IMG/VR virus record: IMGVR_UViG_3300045110_000374
Location: 1-62,667 of that record
Direction: 5' to 3' (one strand)
Length of the DNA stretch: 62,667 nt
DNA from: a virus
Shown: in pieces, positions 31,511-40,247 of the stretch
Layout: every line of letters begins with the position of its first letter
How positions within the stretch are numbered: the first letter of the stretch is position 1
Notes under the pieces: generated by a model
Told to the model about the DNA's origin: nothing
Seen by the model: only the letters and a program-made list of their open reading frames with translations
The model's database searches: none
Position numbers and translations under genes: made by a program

Positions 31511-33355
31511 TTAACGTACCATCACGGTTGGATAAGAGTTCGCAATCGCGCTCAAATAATACTCGTCTGGGGACTGACCTTGGCCGCCATGTGCCTTGTT
31601 TATCAAGGTTTGCACGACAATCTGGTTCACGCCTGAGTAGGTGATCCGAGTTTTGTCCAAAAATAGGATTTGAAGGTACGACCGGGCCGGGTCGTAGCCA
31701 ACCCAATCCATCAGTCGAGATGTATTTCGAAAGTAGAACCAAAACCCTTCGCCAAGCCCCCCCATACTGCTGGTGGTGCCGCCTCCCGTCGGAGCGACCG
31801 CCGTGCCAACCCCGGTGGCTGATCCAACCGCGGCGGCGGTTGCGGCGCTAACCCCAAGCGCTGTGCCGGTACCGGTGGCTGAGCCTCTTTTGCCGGTCGT
31901 GTCGCCGACGGCAAGCGCTGTGCCAATACCAGCGGCTGTGCCCCGGCTTCCTGTGGTCGCGCCGACGGCTGCGGCCGAGCCAACGCCCGCGGCCGAGCCG
32001 ATGCTGGCTGTAGCGCCGACGGCAGCAGCGGTGCCGACGCCGGCTGCCGAACCGCTGCTGGTGCCTATCGATGCGCCGGCAGCAGCGGCAGCGCCCGTAC
32101 CAGTAGCCGCACCAACGCCCAATCCGGTGCTTGTCGATGTGCCGACACCAGCGGCGCCACCAACGCCAGCAGCCGAGCCAGCGCTTGCTGTTGCGCTAAG
32201 CGCAGACGCTGTGCCGATACCGGACGCTGCGCCGACGCTGCCCGTCACGGCACCGACACCAAGCGCTGTGCCGACACCGGACGCCGAACCGATGCTGCCA
32301 AGTACTGCACCGACGCCATTGGCTGCACCAACGCCAGCAGCAGCGCCGGTTGCAGAAACTATGCTGCCGTTCGAGGTTTCGCTTCCGAGCGTGTAGAACG
32401 TTGCAGGAGCGTTCTGATTGCGATACGAGGCCGTGAGCCAATCAGCCGACCGGACCGTATTGGAAATCCTCAATTCGTCGAGGATTCCGTTCCATTCGCG
32501 AGATGACGTCGCTGAGTCATGTCCCGCATAGCTCGTGACGGCCGATGTATCGAGGACAAAGCCGCCGCCGGCTGTGCCGGCAGAAGCGTTATTGACATAC
32601 GAGGCAAGCCCGGTCCCCGTGCTGTAGGTCCAATCCACCTTATAAAAAGTGCTGGTTGAGAGCGTGATGGACCCGGGATCGAGCTGAGTTGCGCCGACGT
32701 TCTGGAGATAGGCTGCGGTCTTGCCTGCACTAGTGATGAAGAATTGCGAATAGACCGTTACGCTGCCGTTAATGCGCGACCAGACCGTGTTGTAGCCGTG
32801 CGGAAACGATGTGGCGTTAACCCAACATTCGACCGTGATGGCCGCAGGGTTGATCGCGTTACTTGTCGACGCGTACTGGGTGCTGACGGAAGCAAGCGCC
32901 ATTCCCCCGTCGACCTTGCCGGCGCCTGCGATGGGGCTGTTCGTGGGTGCGCCGTTATTGCCGTTCGACGTGCTGTCGGCAAGACTGAGTGTCGTCCCGT
33001 CCCTATAGTGATAGACGCCAAGATAGGCGCTGTTCCACACCGAACTCGCCACCGACTGGAACGTCGAGACCGTGTTGTCGCCGTAGAAGCAGGCAAATGT
33101 ATCGGCGACCGCGTGAAGCGTCGTGGCCTTGAAGTGCGCCACCACGTCGCCGGTGGCGGAATTGTAGCGCTCCATTTCCCAGAAGAACGGGGACGATCCG
33201 TCGCCGTTCGGCCCAAAGCCTATGTCATTGCCGTTCGCGTCCGTGACGTGCGTGCGATCGATCTGCGAGGCGAACAGGACTGGGAAATCCGTCAGGTTGC
33301 CCGACGGCGGCTGGGCGATGGTGAACGGAACGTAGTAGGCCGGCGTAATCGCCAT
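31511..33355 (-). CDS. Tail fibre/adhesin with DUF2341 and LamG domains and Gly-Ala repeats
   Basis: This 614-aa protein has three parts. Residues about 1-110 resemble DUF2341 (YYVPFTIAQPPSGNLTDFPV). Residues about 130-320 are a LamG/concanavalin-like domain (DGTTLSLADSTSNGNNG to WNGILDELRISNTVRSADWL). Residues about 335-530 are low-complexity Gly/Ala/Val/Ser repeats. The end (YDPARSYLQILFLDKTRITY) looks like a KTSC-type domain. It probably binds a host glycan. It is leftward between the portal and capsid genes. Confidence 0.8.
   Translation of the reverse strand: MAITPAYYVPFTIAQPPSGNLTDFPVLFASQIDRTHVTDANGNDIGFGPNGDGSSPFFWEMERYNSATGDVVAHFKATTLHAVADTFACFYGDNTVSTFQSVASSVWNSAYLGVYHYRDGTTLSLADSTSNGNNGAPTNSPIAGAGKVDGGMALASVSTQYASTSNAINPAAITVECWVNATSFPHGYNTVWSRINGSVTVYSQFFITSAGKTAAYLQNVGATQLDPGSITLSTSTFYKVDWTYSTGTGLASYVNNASAGTAGGGFVLDTSAVTSYAGHDSATSSREWNGILDELRISNTVRSADWLTASYRNQNAPATFYTLGSETSNGSIVSATGAAAGVGAANGVGAVLGSIGSASGVGTALGVGAVTGSVGAASGIGTASALSATASAGSAAGVGGAAGVGTSTSTGLGVGAATGTGAAAAAGASIGTSSGSAAGVGTAAAVGATASIGSAAGVGSAAAVGATTGSRGTAAGIGTALAVGDTTGKRGSATGTGTALGVSAATAAAVGSATGVGTAVAPTGGGTTSSMGGLGEGFWFYFRNTSRLMDWVGYDPARSYLQILFLDKTRITYSGVNQIVVQTLINKAHGGQGQSPDEYYLSAIANSYPTVMVR
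31790..32390 (-). repeat. Coding repeat of about 18-19 residues in the tail fibre
   Basis: The protein repeat is roughly GSAAGVGTAxAVGATTGxx, in about ten degenerate copies. Such a spacer could form an extended shaft and is a likely place for copy-number change. Confidence 0.75.
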
Positions 33356-33360
33356 GACCT

Positions 33361-33783
33361 TTACGCCTTGAGCGCGGCGGCATCCTGCGCGGCGATCATG
33401 TCATTATAGCGTGCGAGCGTGACCGGATCGTTCAAGGCCTTCACGGCCGCAAGCCGCTGGGCCTCAACGAACGCTTTCTCCGCTGCGGCCAATGCAAGCT
33501 GTTCTGGAGTTGGTTCAGCCGGCGGCTTCGGCTGCAAGACGGACAGATCGACGGTTCCCGTCGGGATTGCCGCGGCCATGGCATCGATGTTGTTCAAGTT
33601 CTCGACGTGATCCTTGACGACGTTCATCCAAAGATCGGGCCGCGACATCGGGTGAATCTTGGTGACGCTTCGGCCGTCGTTGGGGTGATCGTACTTGACC
33701 GTCAGGAATAGCCGGCCAACTTCATCGGGCTTCGTCACGTCGCCCACGCGCTGTGAGATGACGGTCGCTATCCAGTCAGCCAT
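33361..33783 (-). CDS. Hypothetical tail-region protein
   Basis: This 140-aa protein begins MADWIATVISQRVGDVTKPD. The N-terminal half is beta-rich, and the C-terminal half is Ala/Pro-rich and helical. It follows the fibre genes and may be a fibre assembly or attachment protein (inference from position). Confidence 0.7.
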   Translation of the reverse strand: MADWIATVISQRVGDVTKPDEVGRLFLTVKYDHPNDGRSVTKIHPMSRPDLWMNVVKDHVENLNNIDAMAAAIPTGTVDLSVLQPKPPAEPTPEQLALAAAEKAFVEAQRLAAVKALNDPVTLARYNDMIAAQDAAALKA

Positions 33784-34231
33784 AGCCGGCCCCCATGAGC
33801 ATCTTTTTGGTTTTGGAGCGCGCCGCCATCATGCGCTCTTTGATAAGAACGGGGTCGCTTTCACGATTGGCGTAGCATTCCGCGACTGCTGCGCTCATTG
33901 CGGCTTCGACGGCGTCAGCCAGTCCCGGCACTTTCGAGTTGCAGGACACGCCAACCGCCGAGACGATACGTGGATAAATCCGTTCGGCTTTGGGCTTTAG
34001 TTGGTCTGGCAGGCCAGAAGGAAGTCCGCGCTCACAGAGCCAACGATGCGAATAGGCGCGCGCCATAAAGCCAACCATGATCGATTGCGTGCGCGCATGG
34101 TGCATAACGATCTCGGCCTCTGTGTCGTTCTTCGGCTGCGGCATGTTTGGGAACGTCTCTTGCCAATGCCGCCTGAGCGCCGCCAGATCGCCGCGCTCTA
34201 AGCAATCGCGAAAATCGTCATGCGCCGACAT
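33776..34231 (-). CDS. Hypothetical helical protein
   Basis: This 151-aa protein begins MSAHDDFRDCLERGDLAALR. RHWQETFPNMPQPKNDTEAE is a segment I associate with unnamed phage proteins. It is helical and starts three bases after an HNH gene, so the HNH may have inserted just before it. Confidence 0.7.
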   Translation of the reverse strand: MSAHDDFRDCLERGDLAALRRHWQETFPNMPQPKNDTEAEIVMHHARTQSIMVGFMARAYSHRWLCERGLPSGLPDQLKPKAERIYPRIVSAVGVSCNSKVPGLADAVEAAMSAAVAECYANRESDPVLIKERMMAARSKTKKMLMGAGYG

Positions 34232-34233
34232 GG

Positions 34234-35037
34234 TCAGTGCCCATCCTTGATTGGAGCGCCGCCAATGTTGTGAGACCCGCAATCGAGGCAGACGAAAACG
34301 CTATGCTTGCCGTGCTTGCCTTGCCGAAGTTGTAAATTGTCCGGGTGGTTATTGCCGGGATCACCGTCGATGTGATGCACCGTTTCGGTTTTGAGCAACG
34401 GTCGACCAAGTTTCCGAGCCATCACCAATCGATGCTCAAGAACATGACTGTCATTCATAGCCATACAGTACAGTGGATCATCAACAGCAACCCAAACCCG
34501 AACATACCCATTTGAATCAAGCATCCGTCCACCCTTCCACATGGAATGAGCAGCCCCCGCTTCTCTCTTGGGTGAGATACCGTGACGGCGCATAGCGCGA
34601 CTAATAAAAGACTGCGAACGACCAAGCTCTAGCGAAATCTTCACCTGCCCCATACCTGCCGCCTTCAGCTTTCTGATGCGATCAAGTTCACCGGGCTTCA
34701 GAGGCTGTGCTTCGCTCTCACGAAGAACGGCACCAGCTCGCCGAAGCGCATACTTGAAGGCATACCCGGACGCTTTGCCAAAATGCTCATTTAGTCGACT
34801 TACAGGAACGCCCGATTCGTAGACCTTGCGTATCTCTTGTTCTCGTCCGACAAACATTGTCGCGTTCTTTCGCCACTCGGTCAGACCTACCTTGGGGATG
34901 TCATACTTCGTTAAGACACGATGGACGGTCGTGTCCCCGATCCCAAGCGCCGTAGCTGTTTTGTAAACAGAGTGGCTGTGCCGATAATGATCGATAATTT
35001 GATCATCAGTGACAGGATTAGCGCGTTGTTTCCCCAT
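34234..35037 (-). CDS. HNH homing-type endonuclease with several HTH modules
   Basis: This 267-aa protein has at least two or three helix-turn-helix units (SVYKTATALGIGDTTVHRVL, AAGMGQVKISLELGRSQSFI). An HNH core follows (VLEHRLVMARKLGRPLLKTE, HHIDGDPGNNHPDNLQLRQG). Its 5' end overlaps the end of the upstream structural gene by 127 bases in another frame, with a GGAGGGG site inside that gene. Confidence 0.92.
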   Translation of the reverse strand: MGKQRANPVTDDQIIDHYRHSHSVYKTATALGIGDTTVHRVLTKYDIPKVGLTEWRKNATMFVGREQEIRKVYESGVPVSRLNEHFGKASGYAFKYALRRAGAVLRESEAQPLKPGELDRIRKLKAAGMGQVKISLELGRSQSFISRAMRRHGISPKREAGAAHSMWKGGRMLDSNGYVRVWVAVDDPLYCMAMNDSHVLEHRLVMARKLGRPLLKTETVHHIDGDPGNNHPDNLQLRQGKHGKHSVFVCLDCGSHNIGGAPIKDGH

Positions 35038-35540
35038 GACATTTCCCCTCCGATGACTTGCAAGAGGAGTAATGCCACAAGTAGAATACTAATCCAATGG
35101 AGATCCAACGTGATAGTTGAAGCGGTCGTGAGTTGTGGCGTGATTCCTGAGCCGCAGACAATATTCGGCGTGACCGTACCGCTCCACAAAATCGCTTGCG
35201 CCCCTGTAGGTGGAGTGGCGTTGGACTTGCTGGTCGAGAAGAACGATGCCGTGCCAGCGCCACCCGTTCCGGTCGGGAAGTTAATGGCCGACAGCGGCGA
35301 GACCGAGCCAGCGGTGACCGTCCAGCCGCCACTCGTACGCGCGACATTTATACGCGTATACGACGTGTAAGCGATCTCAGACGTGCTAGCGCTGCCCGCG
35401 TCCCCAGGATCGGCTGTGTGCAGCGCTACGCCGATGTTGGTTTGTGGTGATGCCGCGGCGTTGTCCGCGTAGTTCGACCACGCGGTTGCGTTGAAGATCA
35501 GCAGAAGAATGGCATTCTCTGTGGCATCGGCGATCGACAT
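34911..35540 (-). CDS. Tail-region structural protein with altered C-terminus
   Basis: This 209-aa protein begins MSIADATENAILLLIFNATA. It has the motif TNIGVALHTADPGDAGSAST and later TGAQAILWSGTV, typical of a phage structural family whose members normally end soon after a segment like TASTITLD. Here about 60 further hydrophobic residues follow, encoded by sequence shared with the start of the HNH gene. The HNH insertion has probably replaced the original end (inference). Confidence 0.75.
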   Translation of the reverse strand: MSIADATENAILLLIFNATAWSNYADNAAASPQTNIGVALHTADPGDAGSASTSEIAYTSYTRINVARTSGGWTVTAGSVSPLSAINFPTGTGGAGTASFFSTSKSNATPPTGAQAILWSGTVTPNIVCGSGITPQLTTASTITLDLHWISILLVALLLLQVIGGEMSWGNNALILSLMIKLSIIIGTATLFTKQLRRLGSGTRPSIVS

Positions 35541-35557
35541 CAGTTTTCTCCTTGAGG

Positions 35558-35938
35558 TTACGCGACGGCTTTGATTTCCGACTTTGCGTCTGCCTTCGTC
35601 GCTGCTTCGAAAATCTCGGCTACCCGCGGGAGGATGACACTGCCGCCGAATAGCTTGTTGACGCATTTCTTGATCTCGCCGGCTTCATCGAGCGTAATTT
35701 CGACTGGCATCGGATTGGCAATGCGAAGCGCAAGCGAAAATCGCTCAATCTTCTCCTTCTGTGAAAGAGTCGTTTGTTCGTCCGAAAAGGCAGCGCCGAG
35801 CGCCTCCTGACAGGCGGACAACATCGTGAGCTTTTGCTCAGGCTTCGTGACCTTGCCGGTAGGATCGCGCTGCTCAGGACGCCAGACGATAGGCTCGCCG
35901 GAAATATCAAGGATCGGTTTTCGGAAGTCGATCAGCAT
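35558..35938 (-). CDS. Hypothetical protein
   Basis: This 126-aa protein begins MLIDFRKPILDISGEPIVWR. It resembles small phage proteins with a beta-hairpin start and a helical middle (LSQKEKIERFSLALRIANPM). It is part of the leftward tail block. Confidence 0.7.
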   Translation of the reverse strand: MLIDFRKPILDISGEPIVWRPEQRDPTGKVTKPEQKLTMLSACQEALGAAFSDEQTTLSQKEKIERFSLALRIANPMPVEITLDEAGEIKKCVNKLFGGSVILPRVAEIFEAATKADAKSEIKAVA

Positions 35939-35948
35939 TGTTTGTCCC

Positions 35949-36299
35949 TCAAAGCCCGATCACGCGGAAGTCGCGCGCGGGGAAAAAGTTGGTGGGTGGA
36001 TTGGCCGAAGGCCATGCTGCGAATTGGGCGGTTGCAGTAGGAGTAGGTCCTACGCTTGTCAATGTGATGGATGCCGGTAGGAAAGGAAAGCCGGGAATGT
36101 CCAGCCAGTCGCCGGAAAATCCAACAGCCTGTGTTACATAAGGATTCAAAATTGGCCCGCCTATCAACCCAGGTACCGTCATCTGTATGGGTTGCGTATC
36201 CTGGTTTTGAATGAAGAAGTATTGTGTGCCAATAGGTATGGTTAGGGTAATCGTCCCCCCTACCAAGTTCATCGCTTGTCCGAGAACGGCCGTGGTCAT
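35949..36299 (-). CDS. Hypothetical beta-rich protein
   Basis: This 116-aa protein begins MTTAVLGQAMNLVGGTITLT and is beta-rich with many Pro, Gly and Thr, as expected for a small virion protein. No family is recognised. Confidence 0.7.
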   Translation of the reverse strand: MTTAVLGQAMNLVGGTITLTIPIGTQYFFIQNQDTQPIQMTVPGLIGGPILNPYVTQAVGFSGDWLDIPGFPFLPASITLTSVGPTPTATAQFAAWPSANPPTNFFPARDFRVIGL

Positions 36300-36334
36300 G
36301 TCGTAAAACTACCTCTGTTCCAAATGTCCGACAT

Positions 36335-37672
36335 TTAATTCACCCGCCTCATGTGTCTATTGCTTCTAACAGACTGCGTCCGCCCGCGGTGCTTCACATT
36401 ACGAAAGTTCGTCGTTGGAGATACAAGTCCTAAAATTGATTGTTTTAGAAAGGCCTCTACGGCGACGAATGAAGCGTCGGCCCAGTGCAGTTTATTGGCC
36501 GAAAAATAGACTGGATTATTTGGATCAGCCATCGCAGGTAACGTGGTAATGTCTGCGGTTCGACTAACGCCACTAGAAATATTTGCAACCCTGAGCATAG
36601 AATTTAGGCTGAGCCTTTGGCCTTCCTTACCAGCATCCCACGCAGCATCATTACGAGGTGCAATCGTCATAGCTATCGTTTTGAAGCCTGCTGAACGCAT
36701 TGCAGACAGCCATGTTGTGATGCTTATAAAAGCAGTCGCAGCGCTCGCCCCAGCACCAAGATCATTCGTTCCTGCTTGGCAAATCGCAATATTTTGCTGA
36801 AGCCCCGTATCGAAAAGCGTAGAGAATTCCGATGAAAATGAAGCAAAATCGGAAGCCGCCTGCCCTTCTTTACAATAAGACCTCTGTATGTACGTAGCAC
36901 CTATGTCGTTGTCTAATAATCCGAACATACCAAGACTATTAACTGCATCCGCCCCCTCACCAATGCTGTCGCCTATTACAACAACTTGCCCAAACGTAGG
37001 CCATGGTCTAATACGACTTTGAATATAGGTCTCCAAATTAGAAATTTCCCCAGCCACCATAGGACGCCCTATAATGCCAAACTCGTAGACTTCGCCCTCA
37101 ATAGAAAGCCCATCCTGTCTCCCAAACAAGCGCCCTCCTGTTACTGTTCCAGCAGTGAAAGCCGCTGTCGTAGCTTGTGCACCGTCAAGCCTAAACGTTG
37201 CGCCCGATGAAGTTGAGGAGCAAATTAATAAGCTCAAATCGCTATCCCCGAGTAGCTGTGTCGTTAACACATTCCCACTGCTGATCGCCTCCACTTTATG
37301 AATGTGTGAGTTAGGAGATATTCCAGGTGTGTACTGGTGCATCAGAGTTGTTGAAGTTGGACCAAAAGATGCAATAGGACGTTGATTTCGCAACGGGCAG
37401 CTTCTAGTTCGGAATAGGCACCACCATGCGTGCAATTGTGTGTCGAAAGAAAAAGGTATATCGAACCAACTCATGGCGCTGAGTGTTGGGTTTCGATAAC
37501 AAGCAATACCTGCAATTCCCGTCGTTAAGGCAAACCGGTTCGCTGGTGTTGCCTGTGTAAGATCGTTTCCTTGAGTTGATTGATCTTTCCAGACCGCAGA
37601 TGTGTTCGCACCAAGATCAGCACGATACCAGCCGATCAAATCAGTTGTAAAATCAGCGGGCGACCAGGTCAT
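36335..37672 (-). CDS. Tail protein with LamG-like domain and SGNH/GDSL esterase
   Basis: This 445-aa protein starts MTWSPADFTTDLIGWYRADL. Residues about 1-220 resemble a LamG-type lectin fold. Residues about 225-420 carry SGNH hydrolase blocks: VVIGDSIGEG (catalytic Ser), QAGTNDLG (Asn block) and a late NKLHWADAS (His). It may remove acetyl groups from host polysaccharide. The ATG overlaps the upstream fibre stop in an ATGA. The DNA looks more AT-rich than its neighbours, which suggests recent acquisition. Confidence 0.82.
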   Translation of the reverse strand: MTWSPADFTTDLIGWYRADLGANTSAVWKDQSTQGNDLTQATPANRFALTTGIAGIACYRNPTLSAMSWFDIPFSFDTQLHAWWCLFRTRSCPLRNQRPIASFGPTSTTLMHQYTPGISPNSHIHKVEAISSGNVLTTQLLGDSDLSLLICSSTSSGATFRLDGAQATTAAFTAGTVTGGRLFGRQDGLSIEGEVYEFGIIGRPMVAGEISNLETYIQSRIRPWPTFGQVVVIGDSIGEGADAVNSLGMFGLLDNDIGATYIQRSYCKEGQAASDFASFSSEFSTLFDTGLQQNIAICQAGTNDLGAGASAATAFISITTWLSAMRSAGFKTIAMTIAPRNDAAWDAGKEGQRLSLNSMLRVANISSGVSRTADITTLPAMADPNNPVYFSANKLHWADASFVAVEAFLKQSILGLVSPTTNFRNVKHRGRTQSVRSNRHMRRVN

Positions 37673-39276
37673 ATGAGAGTAAAAGTCTTCGTTGTTCCAC
37701 CAACGCGAATTTTCACATTCGTACCGTCGTACCAAAAGTCCCCATCGTTTGGTGATGTTGGCGCGGTACTCGACGCGAAATTAACCTGCGCCTTCGCCGT
37801 TGTGCCTGCGGTAATAGCTAATGTTGCAGACGATAGAATCGCTGTTCCAAGCCCAGCACTCAATGCTTGAAAGCTTCCTGCAACAGAAGCCGCTGTACCA
37901 ACACCAAACCCCACAACGCCTGCAGCAATACGCTGCAATCCTGTATCGGGAGCGGTAAACGCTGTGCTGGCATTCCAAGCTATCCCCGAAGCAGCAAGAA
38001 GATTTAAAACCTGAGAGGCACCCCGAAATCCGGTGTTATTCATCTCCGCAGCGTTTGTTAACACTTGGGATGTATTGACTGCCGGGCCGCCCGAAGATTG
38101 AAAAATAGACGCTCTTATAGGAACATATGCGCTATCTCCGAAGTTTCTAACCTCAATATCGGCATTGCCTGAACTCCAATAAAGTTGTACCGCGCCAGAA
38201 AACCCCAGTCCATTAGTCGTCACCGTTAAATTTGCTGTTTCACCAACCGTCGCTGCGTTATCATAAAGGAGACGAGTTGTCGTGCCTCCAGTTATGGCGG
38301 AGGTGTTAATCGTGAGGCCACTTCCAGAACCAGCGGCCTGCCACGATGGCGCAAGCGTCGTTCCGTTACTCGTCAGAACTTGTCCAGCGGTTCCGTTCGC
38401 AAGGCGCGTAGGAACGCCAGAGGCCCCGCCGTATACAATGTCGCCACCCGTTGTCATCGGGTTGACCATCAACGTACCGGATGTGGGCAACGTTACTGCC
38501 GTTGTTCCGGTAACAGTAAGCGTAGTCGCGAAATTTCCTGAGATCGTCATCGTGGAAGCGGCGTTGTTCGCGACACCAGTTCCGCCATTCGCCGGGCCCA
38601 AAATACCGGTGACGCCAGTCGTTAACGGCAATCCCGTGGCATTCGTCAGCGTGATTACAGTAGGCGTATCGAGATTGGCTGCCGTCAGAGTTTTGTTAGT
38701 CAGCGTTTGAGTAGCTGTAAGGCTAACGAGAGTGTCCGTGCCCGCAGGCAAGGTAAGTGTGCCGCCGCCTGTAGCAGGGGCGTTGAGTGTGACCGTTCCA
38801 GAGGTCGAGCCAAGGAGAAGCAACGCGCCGGTGATGAAAGAAAGTGTCGTACCGTTTGAGGTGACGCCGCTCACACCTCCAAAGTTACCCGCGCCCGCAT
38901 TGTACTGTACCTGTGTGGTACTGCCGCCGGGTGTTCCGCCGCCGCCACCGCCGCCGATAGGTACGGTCACGGCATACGAATCGACGCCCACCTGTTCGAC
39001 TTGGAATAGGTAAGTGCTGCTGATTGAGGCGGCGACGGTTGTCGTTAGGCCGTTCAACAGCACCACGCCATCTGACGCGATCGACACGTTACCAGATGAC
39101 GGAGGTTGAACCGTTATGCCGAAGCCGAGCGCGAGCCCTGCGCCGAGCGTAATTGTTAGCGCCGTAGAGCACGTCAGAGTGCGTCCGTTATAGGACGCTT
39201 GGTTCGACGGCGTTATTGAAACATCGCTCGACAAAAGGATCGGCGGTAATGACGGGGCAGTTGCAGCAAGCGGCAT
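37669..39276 (-). CDS. Tail fibre protein
   Basis: This 535-aa protein has a short globular start and a Gly-run (GGGGGGGTPGG). It then has the phage fibre repeat LTATQTLTNKTLTAANLDTP, followed by long Thr/Ser/Ala/Gly-rich beta sequence, and ends YDGTNVKIRVGGTTKTFTLI. It is the first gene of the leftward tail block and has a GAGGGG site. Confidence 0.88.
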   Translation of the reverse strand: MPLAATAPSLPPILLSSDVSITPSNQASYNGRTLTCSTALTITLGAGLALGFGITVQPPSSGNVSIASDGVVLLNGLTTTVAASISSTYLFQVEQVGVDSYAVTVPIGGGGGGGTPGGSTTQVQYNAGAGNFGGVSGVTSNGTTLSFITGALLLLGSTSGTVTLNAPATGGGTLTLPAGTDTLVSLTATQTLTNKTLTAANLDTPTVITLTNATGLPLTTGVTGILGPANGGTGVANNAASTMTISGNFATTLTVTGTTAVTLPTSGTLMVNPMTTGGDIVYGGASGVPTRLANGTAGQVLTSNGTTLAPSWQAAGSGSGLTINTSAITGGTTTRLLYDNAATVGETANLTVTTNGLGFSGAVQLYWSSGNADIEVRNFGDSAYVPIRASIFQSSGGPAVNTSQVLTNAAEMNNTGFRGASQVLNLLAASGIAWNASTAFTAPDTGLQRIAAGVVGFGVGTAASVAGSFQALSAGLGTAILSSATLAITAGTTAKAQVNFASSTAPTSPNDGDFWYDGTNVKIRVGGTTKTFTLI

Positions 39277-39342
39277 GAAGACCCCTCAAAAGAGAAGTGC
39301 GCTTCTGCAATAAACGTACACTACACTTTCTGCAAATGAAGC

Positions 39343-39516
39343 TTACTTGCGCGTGTTGTCGATAATCCATTGATCGTAGAGATCGATCGGGTAATGCACG
39401 CGGCCCTCAACAGTGATGTAGGGAGGCCCTTTACCGTGCAGTCGCCAGAGCCAGAGCGTGTGAACCGTCTTGCCGATTTTCATCGAGAGTTCTTTCGGAG
39501 AGAGGCCGACGCCCAT
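39343..39516 (-). CDS. AlpA/excisionase-like HTH protein
   Basis: This 57-aa protein begins MGVGLSPKELSMKIGKTVHT. The plan LSPKELSMKIG, LWLWRLHGKGPPYITVEGRV and YDQWI matches small MerR-like HTH proteins (AlpA and excisionases). A shorter start at 39483 is possible. It lies just upstream of the fibre gene and may control the leftward tail block (inference). Confidence 0.6.
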   Translation of the reverse strand: MGVGLSPKELSMKIGKTVHTLWLWRLHGKGPPYITVEGRVHYPIDLYDQWIIDNTRK

Positions 39517-39683
39517 TTGGTTTCATACACGGATGGTTACGGTTGTAGTTTTATATAGTCGACCCGTCACCGTAAAGACTTTGCGCCCACCCAACCGTTG
39601 CCCGAAGACTGAGCCGCACCCGCGTGGGTGCCAGGGGTAGGAAAGAGTCCCCCTGCCATTCTTAACCGAAAGGAAAGCTCTCC

Positions 39684-39719
39684 ATGCGTAGGCGTCATCG
39701 GCGCGGTAAGCGCAAGTAA
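39684..39719 (+). CDS. Possible 11-aa Arg-rich peptide
   Basis: MRRRHRRGKRK is encoded after AAAGGAAA at good spacing, in the otherwise non-coding 39517-39803 gap. The composition would suit binding DNA or RNA. Evidence is only the ribosome site and composition. Confidence 0.4.
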   Translation: MRRRHRRGKRK

Positions 39720-39777
39720 ACACCAACACCTCAAGACGGTGAGGGTTGGGACGCCTTCCCTTCTCTCTCGTCTTTGG

Positions 39778-39799
39778 GTGCCCAAAGGGGCACGATTTT
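39778..39799 (+). promoter_or_regulatory. Short hairpin before the 39804 gene
   Basis: GTGCCC (39778-39783) and GGGCAC (39788-39793) enclose AAAG and are followed by GATTTT. It could be a weak terminator or a translation element; the gene at 39804 has no SD of its own. Confidence 0.35.
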
Positions 39800-39803
39800 G
39801 TAA

Positions 39804-40247
39804 ATGGCCATCGGTCCGCAACCCGGAATCCCGCCCACCGCAGGGGCTCCATTACCTCCGGGTTTGGCACCTCCGGGCGCACCTCCGGGTATAGGGGGCG
39901 GCGCCCCACCCAATCTCGGCGGCGTTACGCGACCATCACCAAATCCAGGAAATGCCGTCTCTGGCGTGATGAAGGTCAGAGATGCCGTCAAGCTCTTGCA
40001 GGACGCATTGCCCGCAATGCCGATGGGCTCGCCCCTGCACAGCAAAGTTTTGGGCACGATCAAAACGCTTCTCGAAGCGATGCCCGACGAAGATCCCAAT
40101 ATGGCCGGTCCGCAGATGACCGGCCTCTTGCAACTCATCCGTCAGCAAGCGCAAAACGCGCCCAACAATGTTATTGCGAAACTCTCAGGCGCCCCCCAAG
40201 GTCAACCGCCCGCAATGCCAGAGCCACCGGGCGCCGGGGCACCCTGA
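39804..40247 (+). CDS. Hypothetical virion-operon protein
   Basis: This 147-aa protein has a Pro/Gly-rich first third and a helical core (VMKVRDAVKLLQDALPAM, LHSKVLGTIKTLLEAMPDE). Proteins of this shape are common just before phage scaffold genes. The ATG has no clear ribosome site, and its stop overlaps the next start by one base. Confidence 0.75.
   Translation: MAIGPQPGIPPTAGAPLPPGLAPPGAPPGIGGGAPPNLGGVTRPSPNPGNAVSGVMKVRDAVKLLQDALPAMPMGSPLHSKVLGTIKTLLEAMPDEDPNMAGPQMTGLLQLIRQQAQNAPNNVIAKLSGAPQGQPPAMPEPPGAGAP

Noticed and set aside
30450-31742. 430-codon leftward open frame over the portal gene
   Set aside because: It is the mirror of the portal reading frame and has no motif.
31511-39276. 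Invertible DNA segment
   Set aside because: I looked for matching inverted repeats at the two borders and saw none by eye, so it is recorded only as a question in findings.
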